57,215 nucleotides of DNA, taken from NCBI GenBank assembly GCA_900548455.1, contig URKQ01000021.1, forward strand, positions 1-57,215, given 5' to 3'. This document shows, one piece after another, positions 1 to 8,958 of this stretch. The position numbers were made by a program, and so were the translations under genes. Source of the stretch: an uncultured Clostridium sp. GTDB taxonomy: Bacteria; Bacillota; Clostridia; Clostridiales; Clostridiaceae. Positions within the stretch are counted from its first letter, which is position 1, and every line of letters starts with the position of its first letter. The notes below the pieces were generated by a model that saw nothing but the letters and a program-made list of their open reading frames with translations, was not told the DNA's origin and searched no databases.

Positions 1-695
1 CAATTAACTAATGATATAACTAATCTTATTTGTTTTTGTGATACTATTGAACTACTTCCATATATAGCAGATACATCGATTATACCCATTCCCCTTACTT
101 CAAGCATTCCTGCTGTAATATAAGGACATGATCCATATAAATTGCCATCTATTTCTTTAATGTCAACCGCATCATCTGCGATAAGCCTGTGTCCTCTTTT
201 AATTAATTCTAAGGCAGCTTCACTTTTTCCTATTCCACTTTCACCATTAATTAAAATTCCTACTCCATAAACATCAACTAGAACTCCATGGAGCCTTGTT
301 TCTGGTGCTAAGCCTGAGTCTAAAAAGTTACTAATTCTATTTATAAATCTAGTGGATTTAACATTGCTTCTTAAAACACTTATATTATTATTTCTTGCTT
401 CCTCAAGAAATTCTTCATGCATTTCTAATCCCCTAGTAATAATTATAGCTGGAACTTTATATTTAAAATATTTTTTAATTCTTCTTAGTCTAACCTCTGG
501 ATCTAGGTAATTTAAATAGCTCCATTCTGTTTTACCTACTATTTGTACCCTTTTATTATCAAAATAATCAAAAAAACCTGCAAACTGGAGCCCCGGTCTA
601 TTTATATCACTTACTTCTATATTGGTATTTAAATCTCCCTCAACCACTATTTCCAAATTAAAATTGTTGGCTAAATCTAAAACTCTAACACCCAC
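1..695 (-). CDS. hprK: HPr kinase/phosphorylase, 3' end outside the window
   Basis: Bifunctional enzyme that phosphorylates and dephosphorylates Ser46 of HPr in the phosphotransferase system, the central switch of carbon catabolite control in Firmicutes. About 231 N-terminal residues are visible of a usual ~305. The Walker A loop reads GESGIGKS, preceded by GVLVDVYGVGILIN, and the family signature EVRGMGIIDV follows. The start is GTG at 695, placed 7 nt after AGGAGG; no ATG fits. The gene continues past position 1. It lies 18 nt downstream of the DUF896 gene on the same strand, so the two are probably co-transcribed. Identification is secure from the signature motifs. Confidence 0.95.
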   Translation of the reverse strand, partial: MGVRVLDLANNFNLEIVVEGDLNTNIEVSDINRPGLQFAGFFDYFDNKRVQIVGKTEWSYLNYLDPEVRLRRIKKYFKYKVPAIIITRGLEMHEEFLEEARNNNISVLRSNVKSTRFINRISNFLDSGLAPETRLHGVLVDVYGVGILINGESGIGKSEAALELIKRGHRLIADDAVDIKEIDGNLYGSCPYITAGMLEVRGMGIIDVSAIYGSSSIVSQKQIRLVISLVN

Positions 696-713
696 ACTTT
701 TTCCTCCTAAAAA

Positions 714-944
714 TTAATTATATCTTTTACTATTAGATTTACTTTTATCAACCATCTTATATCCACCAATTTGAGCTTTAAAATTCTTTTTAACATTATC
801 TATGTATCTTTTTCTTACTATTTGTTGTCTTTCTTTTTCTTCCTCTGTTAAACCTACCTCTTGGCTCTTTTTATATAGCGCGTTTATTTCTTCTATAACT
901 TCATCAATTTTCATTTCATCAATATTTTTAAATTTATCCTTCAT
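714..944 (-). CDS. DUF896 (UPF0291, YnzC-like) small protein
   Basis: A 76-residue protein with the DUF896 pattern: an N-terminal helical hairpin (INALYKKSQEVGLTEEEKERQQ) and then a basic RKRYIDNVKKNFKAQI segment. YnzC of Bacillus subtilis is a two-helix protein of this family and is part of the SOS-linked yneA operon there; no function is established for the family. A good ribosome binding site (AAGGAAGG) precedes the ATG. The gene directly precedes hprK, which suggests an operon, but no functional link is known. Length and motif fit the family well. Confidence 0.85.
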   Translation of the reverse strand: MKDKFKNIDEMKIDEVIEEINALYKKSQEVGLTEEEKERQQIVRKRYIDNVKKNFKAQIGGYKMVDKSKSNSKRYN

Positions 945-1100
945 TGTATTACCTTCCTTAAATCAGTTTTTACATTTTTTTACATGTAGAGCTAGCTCAA
1001 ATTATTTATTAAAAGTTAAAAGTTCATAATTATATAGCATATTTTTACAGTATATTTGTTATTTTGTAATATATTATAATAATTTGACTAATACTAATTG

Positions 1101-1129
1101 TTAACATTATCCAATTATTTTGTTAAAAT
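1101..1129 (+). promoter_or_regulatory. Probable sigma-A promoter of the Spo0E-like gene
   Basis: TTAACA (1101-1106), a 17-nt spacer and TAAAAT (1124-1129) lie about 30 bp upstream of the Spo0E-like start codon. This is pattern matching in AT-rich DNA, so confidence is moderate. Confidence 0.4.
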
Positions 1130-1159
1130 AAGAATATAAATTGGTTAGGATGTGATTTT

Positions 1160-1357
1160 ATGTTATCAAAGTTAGATATATTAAAAAGTAAAATTAAGTC
1201 ATTAAAACTTTTACTTCATGTACTTTTAAGATTTAAACAACCTACAGATTCAATTGTCGTATTATGTTCTCAACATCTCGATGAATATATAGTTAAATAT
1301 CAAAGAATTAATTATTTAAAACACAAAAGCAAAAATAAAAACAAAAAAATTGCTTAA
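1160..1357 (+). CDS. Spo0E-like aspartyl-phosphate phosphatase
   Basis: A 65-residue protein carrying the Spo0E family signature, here SQHLDEYIVKYQ (family: SQxLDxxIxxYQ). Members are two-helix phosphatases that remove phosphate from Spo0A~P and so hold back sporulation. The ends are basic and lysine-rich, with no membrane segment or secretion signal. It stands alone on the plus strand with its own probable promoter; the start follows TTAGGATG at a usual distance. The gene ends 2 bp before the convergent flavoprotein gene's stop. Family membership is secure; action on Spo0A is inferred from the family and has not been shown for this protein. Confidence 0.82.
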   Translation: MLSKLDILKSKIKSLKLLLHVLLRFKQPTDSIVVLCSQHLDEYIVKYQRINYLKHKSKNKNKKIA

Positions 1358-1359
1358 CA

Positions 1360-1929
1360 TTAATTTATCCTTAATTCCCTATTAATTATCTGCTTACAAT
1401 TTTCTATTTCTGAAGAATATAAACGAAGATCCTTGTTTTTATCTGTATTAGATATATATAGCTTATATTCTATATCACAATTAATTGTGTTAAAAAAGTA
1501 TCTTGATATAGTCTCCATGGGTAAAAACATATTATTCCATTTACTACCTGCATCAAAAACAAGGATTCCAACTTTATGTTTACATGTATTAATATGATGA
1601 ATAAATTTTTCACTCCATATCACTTGACACCTATCAATCAATGATTTAGCGGTACTCGGAAACATACCAAAATACATAGGTGATGCTAGTATAACTATAT
1701 CAGCTTCTTTAATATATTTATATACCTTTGTCATATCGTCCTTTATGGAGCAACAACTTTCTACTTTACTACAATATTTACAATCAACACATGGACTTAT
1801 ATTTAATTTATAACAATTAAGATTAACAATATTATAATTATCCTCAATGCCATTCAATAGTTTTTCTAGTATTTGACTAGTATTTCCATGTATATTAGGT
1901 GATCCATTTATGACTAAAATATTTTTCAT
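1360..1929 (-). CDS. Flavodoxin-fold NAD(P)H-dependent FMN reductase, iron-sulfur flavoprotein-like
   Basis: A 189-residue flavodoxin-like protein. The N-terminus (INGSPNIHGNTSQILEKLL) is the FMN phosphate-binding loop of the NADPH-dependent FMN reductase family. Around residues 45-62 a compact cysteine cluster (SPCVDCKYCSKVESCC) resembles the 4Fe-4S motif of archaeal and clostridial iron-sulfur flavoproteins (Isf). The LASPMYFGMFPSTAKSLIDR segment is the usual FMN ring-binding region. Such proteins pass electrons to various acceptors; the substrate here is unknown. It starts 4 nt after the stop of the acidic 129-residue protein gene, so the two are probably translated from one mRNA. Confidence 0.8.
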   Translation of the reverse strand: MKNILVINGSPNIHGNTSQILEKLLNGIEDNYNIVNLNCYKLNISPCVDCKYCSKVESCCSIKDDMTKVYKYIKEADIVILASPMYFGMFPSTAKSLIDRCQVIWSEKFIHHINTCKHKVGILVFDAGSKWNNMFLPMETISRYFFNTINCDIEYKLYISNTDKNKDLRLYSSEIENCKQIINRELRIN

Positions 1930-1933
1930 TTCT

Positions 1934-2323
1934 CTAAAGCTCCAGTATTAATTCATCTATGTCAACTGATAATTCTTCATTATAAAAGGCAACTAAAAAA
2001 TTCATTCCGTCACATTCTTCTTGTGATAATTCAAAAGATAACATTTCATAATCCAAATCCATATCTTCAGATATTTCATCAATTATATCATTAACATTAT
2101 CTATAGCCATATCATTTAAATATGGTAGAAAATATTCTTCATACCATTCTTCTTGATTATTCTTATTTCCTTCTTCATCTGCGTATGCTTTTGCACCTTC
2201 CAGTTCAATCTCATCGAAATAATATGTGAACTTTACTATCACACAATCCTCTTTTTTAGGAACTTCTTCTACGTTATCTAAATCATTGTCATTTAATATC
2301 TCAATAATCTCATTTTTATTCAT
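1934..2323 (-). CDS. Acidic conserved hypothetical protein
   Basis: A 129-residue, strongly acidic protein (runs of D/E throughout) without signal peptide, membrane segment, cysteine motif or recognisable domain. Start is supported by a GGAGG-type site just upstream. It lies 4 nt upstream of the iron-sulfur-flavoprotein-like gene, suggesting co-expression and possibly a shared task, but no function can be read from the sequence. I did not recognise the family. Confidence 0.65.
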   Translation of the reverse strand: MNKNEIIEILNDNDLDNVEEVPKKEDCVIVKFTYYFDEIELEGAKAYADEEGNKNNQEEWYEEYFLPYLNDMAIDNVNDIIDEISEDMDLDYEMLSFELSQEECDGMNFLVAFYNEELSVDIDELILEL

Positions 2324-2382
2324 GTTTTACCTCCTGAATTTTATAATTTATATAATAATCTAAAATTTATAAAATTAAAATA

Positions 2383-2416
2383 GGTTGTAATAAGAGTCAT
2401 TTCTCTTAATACAACC
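2383..2416 (-). terminator. Terminator of def
   Basis: Inverted repeat of 14-nt arms (GGTTGTAATAAGAG and its near-perfect complement, one mismatch) with a 6-nt loop, followed on the minus strand by a T-rich stretch. It lies between the def stop and the next minus-strand gene. Confidence 0.65.
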
Positions 2417-2451
2417 CTATATAACCATTTTTTACTACAACTCTATTAAAA

Positions 2452-2925
2452 TTATTCTTCAACTAATTCATACATCTCTTTTGCTTTTTCCATATAACAG
2501 ATTCCATCGAGATGATCCATTTCATGGCAAAATACTCTAGCCATAAAATCTTCAACTTCGTACAGTTTTAATTCTCCATCTTCATTTAGTGCCTCAACTG
2601 TAATTTTTAGTGGTCTTTCAACTGTTCCTTCAAATCCTACATAACTAAGGCATCCTTCAAAATCAACTGCAGTTTCCCTTGAGGCCTTTATAACTTTAGG
2701 ATTTATCAAAATAATAGGTGATGTATGATTGGGTGTTACATCAATTAACACAACTCTTTTATTAACTGCAATTTGAGGAGCTGCTAAACCCACCCCTTCT
2801 ACTGTATTTAAAGTATCCTTTAAATCCTCTATCAATCTTTTTACTTCATCATTAACTTCAATTACAGGTTCAGAAATCGCACTTAAATGCTTATCCCCGT
2901 ATTGAACAATCGTTTTAACTGCCAT
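2452..2925 (-). CDS. def: Peptide deformylase
   Basis: Removes the formyl group from the N-terminal methionine of new proteins; a metal-dependent cytoplasmic enzyme. All three family motifs are present: GVGLAAPQI (motif 1), EGCLSY with the metal-binding Cys (motif 2) and HEMDHLDG with the two metal-binding His and the catalytic Glu (motif 3). The reading frame can be extended to 2958, but the AAAGGAGT site fits only the ATG at 2925, giving 157 residues starting MAVKTIVQYGD. Length is normal for the clostridial type. It has its own terminator, so it is probably a single-gene unit. Confidence 0.95.
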   Translation of the reverse strand: MAVKTIVQYGDKHLSAISEPVIEVNDEVKRLIEDLKDTLNTVEGVGLAAPQIAVNKRVVLIDVTPNHTSPIILINPKVIKASRETAVDFEGCLSYVGFEGTVERPLKITVEALNEDGELKLYEVEDFMARVFCHEMDHLDGICYMEKAKEMYELVEE

Positions 2926-3022
2926 ATATTGCATACTCCTTTCATATTTACAGTACATACTATATTAAAACACAAATTCATATATTTTTCATTATATATA
3001 AAGAAATTTTACTATATAGCTT

Positions 3023-3355
3023 TTATGTAATTTTGAAATATAATACTATTATTATAGTAGCAATAATTATTCTAAGCAATTGAGAACGAAAACTAATCTC
3101 CTTATATACCATCACATCATTATTAATTGATGCAATCTGTATTAAGATTAATGAAATAAATAAAAAATAATCCAAATTATTTTTATTCAATATTATTAGT
3201 ACAATTACAAAGAAAACAACTAAACTTGAAATTATCATCATATAATTTGCCCAAGCATTGGTCGAGTTTCCACATAGACCTAAATAGGATGTATATACAT
3301 TAAGGGAACAATAGAGTAAAACAACTACAGTTTCTACACATTGAAGTATAATCAT
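3023..3355 (-). CDS. Small hypothetical membrane protein
   Basis: 110 residues with about four hydrophobic segments (residues 1-25, 38-60, 62-82, 91-110), so an integral membrane protein with almost no soluble part. The start codon follows GGAGAAAAA. No domain recognised. It sits alone between the upstream chemoreceptor unit and def on the same strand. No function can be suggested. Confidence 0.6.
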   Translation of the reverse strand: MIILQCVETVVVLLYCSLNVYTSYLGLCGNSTNAWANYMMIISSLVVFFVIVLIILNKNNLDYFLFISLILIQIASINNDVMVYKEISFRSQLLRIIIATIIIVLYFKIT

Positions 3356-3468
3356 TTTTTCTCCAAATCTTTCATTTTAATTCAGATTAAATCTAATTCT
3401 CAAGCTGTTATAAACCTATTTTCCCCTCATACATTTTTTTCATACATAAAACTTAACCTTTTATAATA

Positions 3469-3503
3469 AGAGAGCTTATATTTCCAAATAATATAAGCTC
3501 TCT
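3469..3503 (-). terminator. Terminator between chemoreceptor and small membrane protein gene
   Basis: Perfect 12-bp arms AGAGAGCTTATA / TATAAGCTCTCT. A T-run follows on the plus strand and a weaker T-rich tail on the minus strand. It lies just after the stop of the minus-strand chemoreceptor gene, which it most likely serves. Confidence 0.7.
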
Positions 3504-3515
3504 TTTTTTAACCAA

Positions 3516-4859
3516 TTATAAACTAAATTGATTGATACTTCCTTCTAAATTTTCCGCTATATGTTCATTGTCATGAATTAAGGATGCCATATCCTTCATA
3601 GTTGTAGTTGCATCATCAATCATACCCATTATATTCTTAGAATTGTCTACAGACTGAAGGTTATCATTAGCCATTTTTTGTATAGATTCATTAACCTGAG
3701 AAATTGCATCGTTAATCTGTTGAGTCATATCAGTAATTGATATACACATTTCATTTATAGAATTACCATCAATTTCATACTGCTTACCAATATCTGTGAT
3801 TTGTTCATAGTCTTTTTTTACAGTTCCATCAATATATTTTAATAAATCCACAGCATTAGATGATAAGTTTTCAAAAGCACTCTTTACTTTTCCAACAATA
3901 TTTTGAATATTTGATACAGTATCCTTAGATTGCTCTGCTAAGTTTCTTACTTCATCAGCAACTACTGCAAAGCCCTTTCCATGTTCTCCTGCTCTCGCTG
4001 CTTCGATGGATGCATTTAATGCTAAAAGATTTGTTTGAGCCGCAATATTGGCAATTACCTCTGCCAAAGTTTCAATTTCAGCAACTACTTTACCTTCTGC
4101 TATAGCATCACATATTTTTTTCTCTTTTTCATCATACATGGAAATACTTTCTTCACTTCTAATCATACTAGATTTCTTAACTTCTTCTCCTCTAACTTTA
4201 ATATTGTTAGACATGTCTACGCCTTCTTCTGTAGTAGTTAATAAACTTGCAACGGTAGAATTAATTTCTTCAACAGCTGCTGTAATTTCCTCAGAAACAT
4301 CACTTCCTGTAATAATCGCTTCATTTATTTGTTCAACAGAACTTTCAATATTATCTATCTTAGAAACCATAATTTCAGATGCATCTGTAAGATTTTTACT
4401 AACTTCATTAATAGCATTAACATTGGTATTAACATTTTCTACAACATTTTTTGTTTTAACTGCCATCTCATGTATTGAGTTTTTAAGCTGTGAAAACATG
4501 CCTGTTGATTCTATGTCCGCTTTTTCTCCATATTTATCATTATATGTTCCTTGTGAAATAGACTTCGCCATATCTTTTACGTTGCCCATGTTTTTCTTTA
4601 AAGATTTTACTAAATAGGCTGTTAGTGCGATTGTTCCTACAATCAATATAGCCTGTGCTACTGTTAAAACCGTAAATACCATATTTGTTTTAAATAGTTC
4701 TTTAGCTGCTACAAAAAATCCCGCAACATACAAAACTGCATTAATTACTATCATACATAGTATTATTAATGGTGCTCTTTCCATGTATCTACCGCTTTTC
4801 TGGGATTCAACTATTTCTTCATTATTCTCAATATTAGTAACTAACTGTTCCTTCTCCAT
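3516..4859 (-). CDS. Methyl-accepting chemotaxis protein without an extracellular sensor domain
   Basis: 447 residues. Two membrane segments (about 29-52 and 61-85) are joined by a short loop, so no outside ligand domain exists. A HAMP-like linker and a long coiled-coil signalling domain follow. The receptor hairpin tip is clear (NLLALNASIEAARAGEHGKG, then FAVVADEVRNLAEQS). The C-terminal part carries the KKDYEQITDIGKQYEIDG type segment also found in the 689-residue receptor at 41411-43480, pointing to one receptor subclass. It presumably couples to CheA/CheW, sensing membrane state or an inside signal. A weak sigma-D-like element (TTTA at 4931-4934, TTTTCGAA at 4907-4914) lies upstream. Confidence 0.92.
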   Translation of the reverse strand: MEKEQLVTNIENNEEIVESQKSGRYMERAPLIILCMIVINAVLYVAGFFVAAKELFKTNMVFTVLTVAQAILIVGTIALTAYLVKSLKKNMGNVKDMAKSISQGTYNDKYGEKADIESTGMFSQLKNSIHEMAVKTKNVVENVNTNVNAINEVSKNLTDASEIMVSKIDNIESSVEQINEAIITGSDVSEEITAAVEEINSTVASLLTTTEEGVDMSNNIKVRGEEVKKSSMIRSEESISMYDEKEKKICDAIAEGKVVAEIETLAEVIANIAAQTNLLALNASIEAARAGEHGKGFAVVADEVRNLAEQSKDTVSNIQNIVGKVKSAFENLSSNAVDLLKYIDGTVKKDYEQITDIGKQYEIDGNSINEMCISITDMTQQINDAISQVNESIQKMANDNLQSVDNSKNIMGMIDDATTTMKDMASLIHDNEHIAENLEGSINQFSL

Positions 4860-4954
4860 ATAACACCCTTCCCATCCATTTGAAATTATTAAAATTTTCT
4901 AATTAATTTTCGAAACTTTTGACATAAAACTTTATACTTATGTAAGTTTTATAT

Positions 4955-4992
4955 AAAAAATCTACCGTGAAAACTGTCACAGTAGATTTTTT
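4955..4992. terminator. Terminator after the S9 peptidase gene
   Basis: AAAAAATCTAC ... GTAGATTTTTT hairpin with inner GTG/CAC pairs and a short loop. T-runs follow on both strands. It directly follows the stop of the minus-strand peptidase gene. Confidence 0.85.
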
Positions 4993-4996
4993 ATCA

Positions 4997-6997
4997 TTAT
5001 TTCAAATGATTTTCAAACCAATTTGTAATTTCACTCAATCTTCTAATTCTATGCTTAGGTTTTCCACTTCTACTAAGTTCATGATTTTCGCCTCTAAACA
5101 TGCATAAGCGTGCTTCTACTCCATGATATTTTAAAGCAGTAAACATTTGTAATCCTTCTGCTAACCAACATCTATAATCTTCTTCTGAATGAATAAACAA
5201 AGTAGGTGTTTTGACCTTATCTGCATATTTTAAAGGAGAATGATACCATAACTTTTCTATATTATTCCAAGGAGTCCCACAATTTTGATCATCTACAAAA
5301 TAATAACCTATATCTGTAGTGCAAAATTTAGAGACCCAGTTTGAAATACTTCTTTGAGATGCAGCAGCCTTAAATCTATCTGTATGTCCTATTATCCAAT
5401 TAGTCATAAATCCACCATAGGATCCACCCGTTACTCCAATTCGATTTTCATCTATATTCGTATAAGTTTCTATAACTTTATCTGTAAACTTCATCAAATC
5501 ATCATAATCAATTGTTCCATATTTTCCTCTGATATCAGCAAAGTCTTTTCCTCTACCATCACTTCCTCTAGGGTTACAGAAAAATACGAAGTACCCCATA
5601 CTAGCCCATAATTGCATTTCATGATAGAACACTTCACCGTATACTGTCTTAGGTCCCCCATGTACATCTAAAATAGCTGGATACTTCTTACTTGCATCAT
5701 ATTCTACAGGTTTTAATACCCACCCCTCTATTACAACGTCTTCATCAGTTTTTACTAAGACCTTTTCAGGCTTTGATACATATATTTCTTCATTTACCCA
5801 TGAGTTAAACTTACTAACTTTAATCTCCTCTTCACCGTTTATCATATACAACTCTTGTAACTCTTGATTTCTCATTCCTATAAGGGTAATTTTACCATTC
5901 TTAACATCAAAGCAGTCTACTGATCCTCTATTATGTGAAATCTCATCTATATTACCATTCTTTATATCAAGTCTATTCAAATATGAACTTTCATTTTCTG
6001 TAGTGGTAAAATACAAATAATTTTTCTCTTTTTTAACAGATATACCTCCGCCATACCTACAATCTGAACCAACAGAACTTCTTAAACTCTTATCCAAATC
6101 AGGAGTTAATGTGCTCTTAACACCAGTTTCCAAGTTTAATAAATAGAACTTTCCATTTTCATTAACTCCATATTCTCTCATATCACTTCCAAATAAAAGC
6201 AGCTCATTATTATTTATAAACTCAATAACACTATAGGCAAATTGATCATCTTTAATCAACTCTATCTTATTTAACTTTAGATCATAAATAAATAATTTTT
6301 CACTAACTGGCTCTTTTCCATTATATGATGCTCCACTAAATACAACCTTGGTGTTATCATCATTTAAAGTATATTTATAAACTGTTGTACAATCATCTGT
6401 AATTGGAATTATTTCTTTAGTTGACATCTTAAACATATAAAGTCTTTCTCTTTTTCCACTCTTGAACCCGCCACCATTACTCCAAAATGGAATTTCCTCT
6501 AAAACTTCATAATCTTTTTCTTCCTTTTTTTCCTTAAGAACCTCTGAAGTTTCTAATTCACTTAATTCATAAAAATCTCTACTCCCAACCATATGTTTAG
6601 ATGTAAACAAATAAGTATCCTCATTTACTAATTTAATAGAATTTACTTTCATTGGGATTTCAAATAACTTTTTAGCTTCTCCACCATTAATATTAATCTC
6701 ATAAAATTGGGAGAATTCTTCGCCTTCTTCAACTTTTTTTACATCACTTTTATCTCTAATAGTTTGAAATACAATTGATTCATTGTTTAACCAAAGAAAA
6801 GATTTTTCTTTATCTCCAGAAGTTAATTGATAATAACTATTGTCTTTTGTATTTAGTACCCACAAATTAGAATCATAATTATTATTACAAATATTGCAGT
6901 TAGAAACACAAAAACAGATCTTTTCACCACTAGGTGAATACTCTAAGTTAGATAAAAATTTATATTTTGTAAAATCATCAAGCTGTAGTTTTTTCAT
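4997..6997 (-). CDS. S9 family serine peptidase (acylaminoacyl-peptidase/prolyl oligopeptidase type)
   Basis: 666 residues: a seven-bladed propeller-like N-terminal part (about 1-400) and a C-terminal alpha/beta hydrolase domain. The catalytic triad can be placed as Ser526 (GGSYGGFMTNW), Asp607 (HSEEDYRC) and His639 (GENHELSR). DVHGGP and the NPRGSDGRGKDF segment are typical of the S9C group. There is no signal peptide, so it is cytoplasmic and likely acts on short or acylated peptides. Length is normal. It is monocistronic, with a terminator behind it. Exact substrate preference cannot be read from the sequence. Confidence 0.92.
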   Translation of the reverse strand: MKKLQLDDFTKYKFLSNLEYSPSGEKICFCVSNCNICNNNYDSNLWVLNTKDNSYYQLTSGDKEKSFLWLNNESIVFQTIRDKSDVKKVEEGEEFSQFYEININGGEAKKLFEIPMKVNSIKLVNEDTYLFTSKHMVGSRDFYELSELETSEVLKEKKEEKDYEVLEEIPFWSNGGGFKSGKRERLYMFKMSTKEIIPITDDCTTVYKYTLNDDNTKVVFSGASYNGKEPVSEKLFIYDLKLNKIELIKDDQFAYSVIEFINNNELLLFGSDMREYGVNENGKFYLLNLETGVKSTLTPDLDKSLRSSVGSDCRYGGGISVKKEKNYLYFTTTENESSYLNRLDIKNGNIDEISHNRGSVDCFDVKNGKITLIGMRNQELQELYMINGEEEIKVSKFNSWVNEEIYVSKPEKVLVKTDEDVVIEGWVLKPVEYDASKKYPAILDVHGGPKTVYGEVFYHEMQLWASMGYFVFFCNPRGSDGRGKDFADIRGKYGTIDYDDLMKFTDKVIETYTNIDENRIGVTGGSYGGFMTNWIIGHTDRFKAAASQRSISNWVSKFCTTDIGYYFVDDQNCGTPWNNIEKLWYHSPLKYADKVKTPTLFIHSEEDYRCWLAEGLQMFTALKYHGVEARLCMFRGENHELSRSGKPKHRIRRLSEITNWFENHLK

Positions 6998-7225
6998 TTA
7001 AATCCCTCCTAAATCATCCATTATATTGATTACAATTTTAAAAATATATATTATAAATCGTAATATACATATTATATCATAATATTGTTAATTTTTTGAT
7101 AATTTTATATTTCTTGAGTTTCCTTTCAAATTCATCTTTTATCTTATATAATAGGTAATACAACTAATAAAATCAAAATATCAACTTTAACTAATAACTA
7201 CAAAAGATGGAGATAAATTTTTATT

Positions 7226-7762
7226 ATGACAAAAGAAACACATAAAACAGGAGGATTTTTATTAGCTACAACTACATTAAGCTTAATTACATTAGATTTA
7301 CATAACATAAAATTTTCTTACTTAATAATCTTATTAATAATTTATTATAGTTTTGCAGATATAGGTTCTGTCTTTCCAGATATAGATTTAAAGAGCTCAT
7401 CTATAAGTAAAAGCCACCCATTTCTATGGAGATCACTAGGAAAACATTTTAGACATCGAGGCTTTACCCATAGTCTTTTATCTATATTTACCCTTATTAT
7501 ATGTTCACTTTTTTTAATTAAAGCTACTTATGAAAATGAGATAATAATAATATCCTGTTGCGGATTTATTATAGGATATTTATCACATATAATTTTAGAT
7601 TTATTTAATTCCCAAGGCATGGAATTGCTTTTTCCTTTTAAAGCTAAAATTAAAGTATGCAACATAAAATCAGCTACACCTGGAGAAGCCTTTTTTCATA
7701 ATATACTAAAAATAATTCTCGTTATAATTATTGGAAAATTAGTCTTTAAGTATATAAATTAA
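7226..7762 (+). CDS. DUF457/YdjM-type membrane-bound metal-dependent hydrolase
   Basis: 178 residues with three to four membrane segments and the metal-binding pattern of the LexA-binding inner-membrane hydrolase (YdjM, DUF457) family: VFPDIDLKSSS, then SHP, RHRGFTHSLL, and GYLSHIILDLFNSQG. The Asp/His pairs in these blocks are the presumed ligands. The true substrate of the family is not established. The ATG follows GGAG at an unusually long 13 nt; no better start exists because a stop lies four codons upstream. It is probably a single-gene unit ending in a shared hairpin. Confidence 0.8.
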   Translation: MTKETHKTGGFLLATTTLSLITLDLHNIKFSYLIILLIIYYSFADIGSVFPDIDLKSSSISKSHPFLWRSLGKHFRHRGFTHSLLSIFTLIICSLFLIKATYENEIIIISCCGFIIGYLSHIILDLFNSQGMELLFPFKAKIKVCNIKSATPGEAFFHNILKIILVIIIGKLVFKYIN

Positions 7763-7784
7763 GCCAAGCATTAAGCTTGGCTTT
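7761..7784. terminator. Bidirectional terminator
   Basis: AAGCCAAGC / GCTTGGCTT hairpin with a 4-nt loop at the convergent ends of the DUF457 gene and the DMT transporter gene; the left arm overlaps the DUF457 stop codon. Confidence 0.7.
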
Positions 7785-7790
7785 ACTAAA

Positions 7791-8672
7791 TTATATCTTA
7801 TTAGATTTTGGTTTAATCTGAGCTATAATTATGGCTATAAATATTAATATGCATCCAAATATCTCTTTTACACCAAGACTTTCTCCCAATAATATTGTTC
7901 CACCAATAACTGCAAAAACAGATTCTGTACTTAATAAAATAGCAGCATGAGATGGTTTTGCATCTTTTTGAGCCACTACTTGAAGAGTATAAGCTATTCC
8001 TACAGAAAAGATTCCTCCATATAAAATAGGAATTATTGCTAATTGAACATTATGTAATGAAAAATCTTCAAAAATTCCTGCAACTATAAAACTTAATATT
8101 GAACACGCAGCAAATTGCACGCTAGATAGCTTTAAAGAATCAACTTTTTTAGAAAACTTGTCAATTAATAATATATGAATTGCCCATAAAACAGAACTTA
8201 AAAGTACTAGAAAGTCTCCCTTAGATATAGAAAACTCTTCATTAACACTTAACATATAAAGGCCAATAACTGCTAGAGCTATTCCTATCCACGTATTTTT
8301 ACCAACTCTCTGTTTTATAAAAATACCCAATACAGGAACTATAACCATATATAGTCCCGTAATAAATCCAGCTTTACCTGCTGTTGTATATGCTACCCCT
8401 GCTTGTTGAAGAGATGCAGCTCCAAATAAAACTATACCCGCTATTATACCGTATTTTATTATATTTTTACTTTCACATGATTCATATTTATTTTTTTTAT
8501 TTAAAATAATTATTAAAGGAACTAGTGAAATACTACCAATAGCAAATCTAATCCCATTAAATGCAAATGCCCCTAAATGATCTGACCCCATTCTCTGTGC
8601 TACAAATGCTAACCCCCAAATTGCAGCTGTAAGTAAAAGCAATACATTAGCTCTTAATTCCTTCTTTGTCAT
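7791..8672 (-). CDS. DMT superfamily transporter with two EamA domains
   Basis: 293 residues, about ten membrane helices arranged as two EamA repeats (about 8-140 and 150-288). The N-terminal LTAAIWGLAFVAQRMG block and the second-repeat LSSVLWAIHILLIDKFS block are typical. Members export or import small metabolites such as amino acids; the substrate is unknown here. A GGAG site precedes the ATG. It is monocistronic, convergent with the DUF457 gene. Confidence 0.88.
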   Translation of the reverse strand: MTKKELRANVLLLLTAAIWGLAFVAQRMGSDHLGAFAFNGIRFAIGSISLVPLIIILNKKNKYESCESKNIIKYGIIAGIVLFGAASLQQAGVAYTTAGKAGFITGLYMVIVPVLGIFIKQRVGKNTWIGIALAVIGLYMLSVNEEFSISKGDFLVLLSSVLWAIHILLIDKFSKKVDSLKLSSVQFAACSILSFIVAGIFEDFSLHNVQLAIIPILYGGIFSVGIAYTLQVVAQKDAKPSHAAILLSTESVFAVIGGTILLGESLGVKEIFGCILIFIAIIIAQIKPKSNKI

Positions 8673-8888
8673 AATAAACTCCTACTCCCCCCATAGTAAA
8701 TATATAATTAGCATAATATCTTATAATATTCTACATTTTTTCATTAATTCCTTGTATTTTTTTATATTTTTTCACTATAGTAAAATTTTATTTTAAAGTT
8801 TTAATTCATACTAACAAATAATATATATTTATTTCTATAAATATGACTAAAACAAAAATATATTTTACTAATTATAATGTATATAGTA

Positions 8889-8917
8889 TTGAATATATTT
8901 TTTGCCTATAATATACT
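8889..8917 (+). promoter_or_regulatory. Probable sigma-A promoter of the ATP-cone gene
   Basis: TTGAAT (8889-8894), 17-nt spacer, TATACT (8912-8917), about 40 bp upstream of the ATP-cone start codon. The rest of the 8673-8888 stretch is AT-rich with nothing else recognised. Confidence 0.5.
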
Positions 8918-8958
8918 TATAACAAAATCCTTAGTAAAATAAGAAAGAAGGTATATTT

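Noticed and set aside
4048..4617. 189-codon open frame on the plus strand opposite the 447-residue chemoreceptor
   Set aside because: Antisense shadow of a coiled-coil gene; Ser/Thr-rich low-complexity protein, no RBS, and the minus-strand product is certain.
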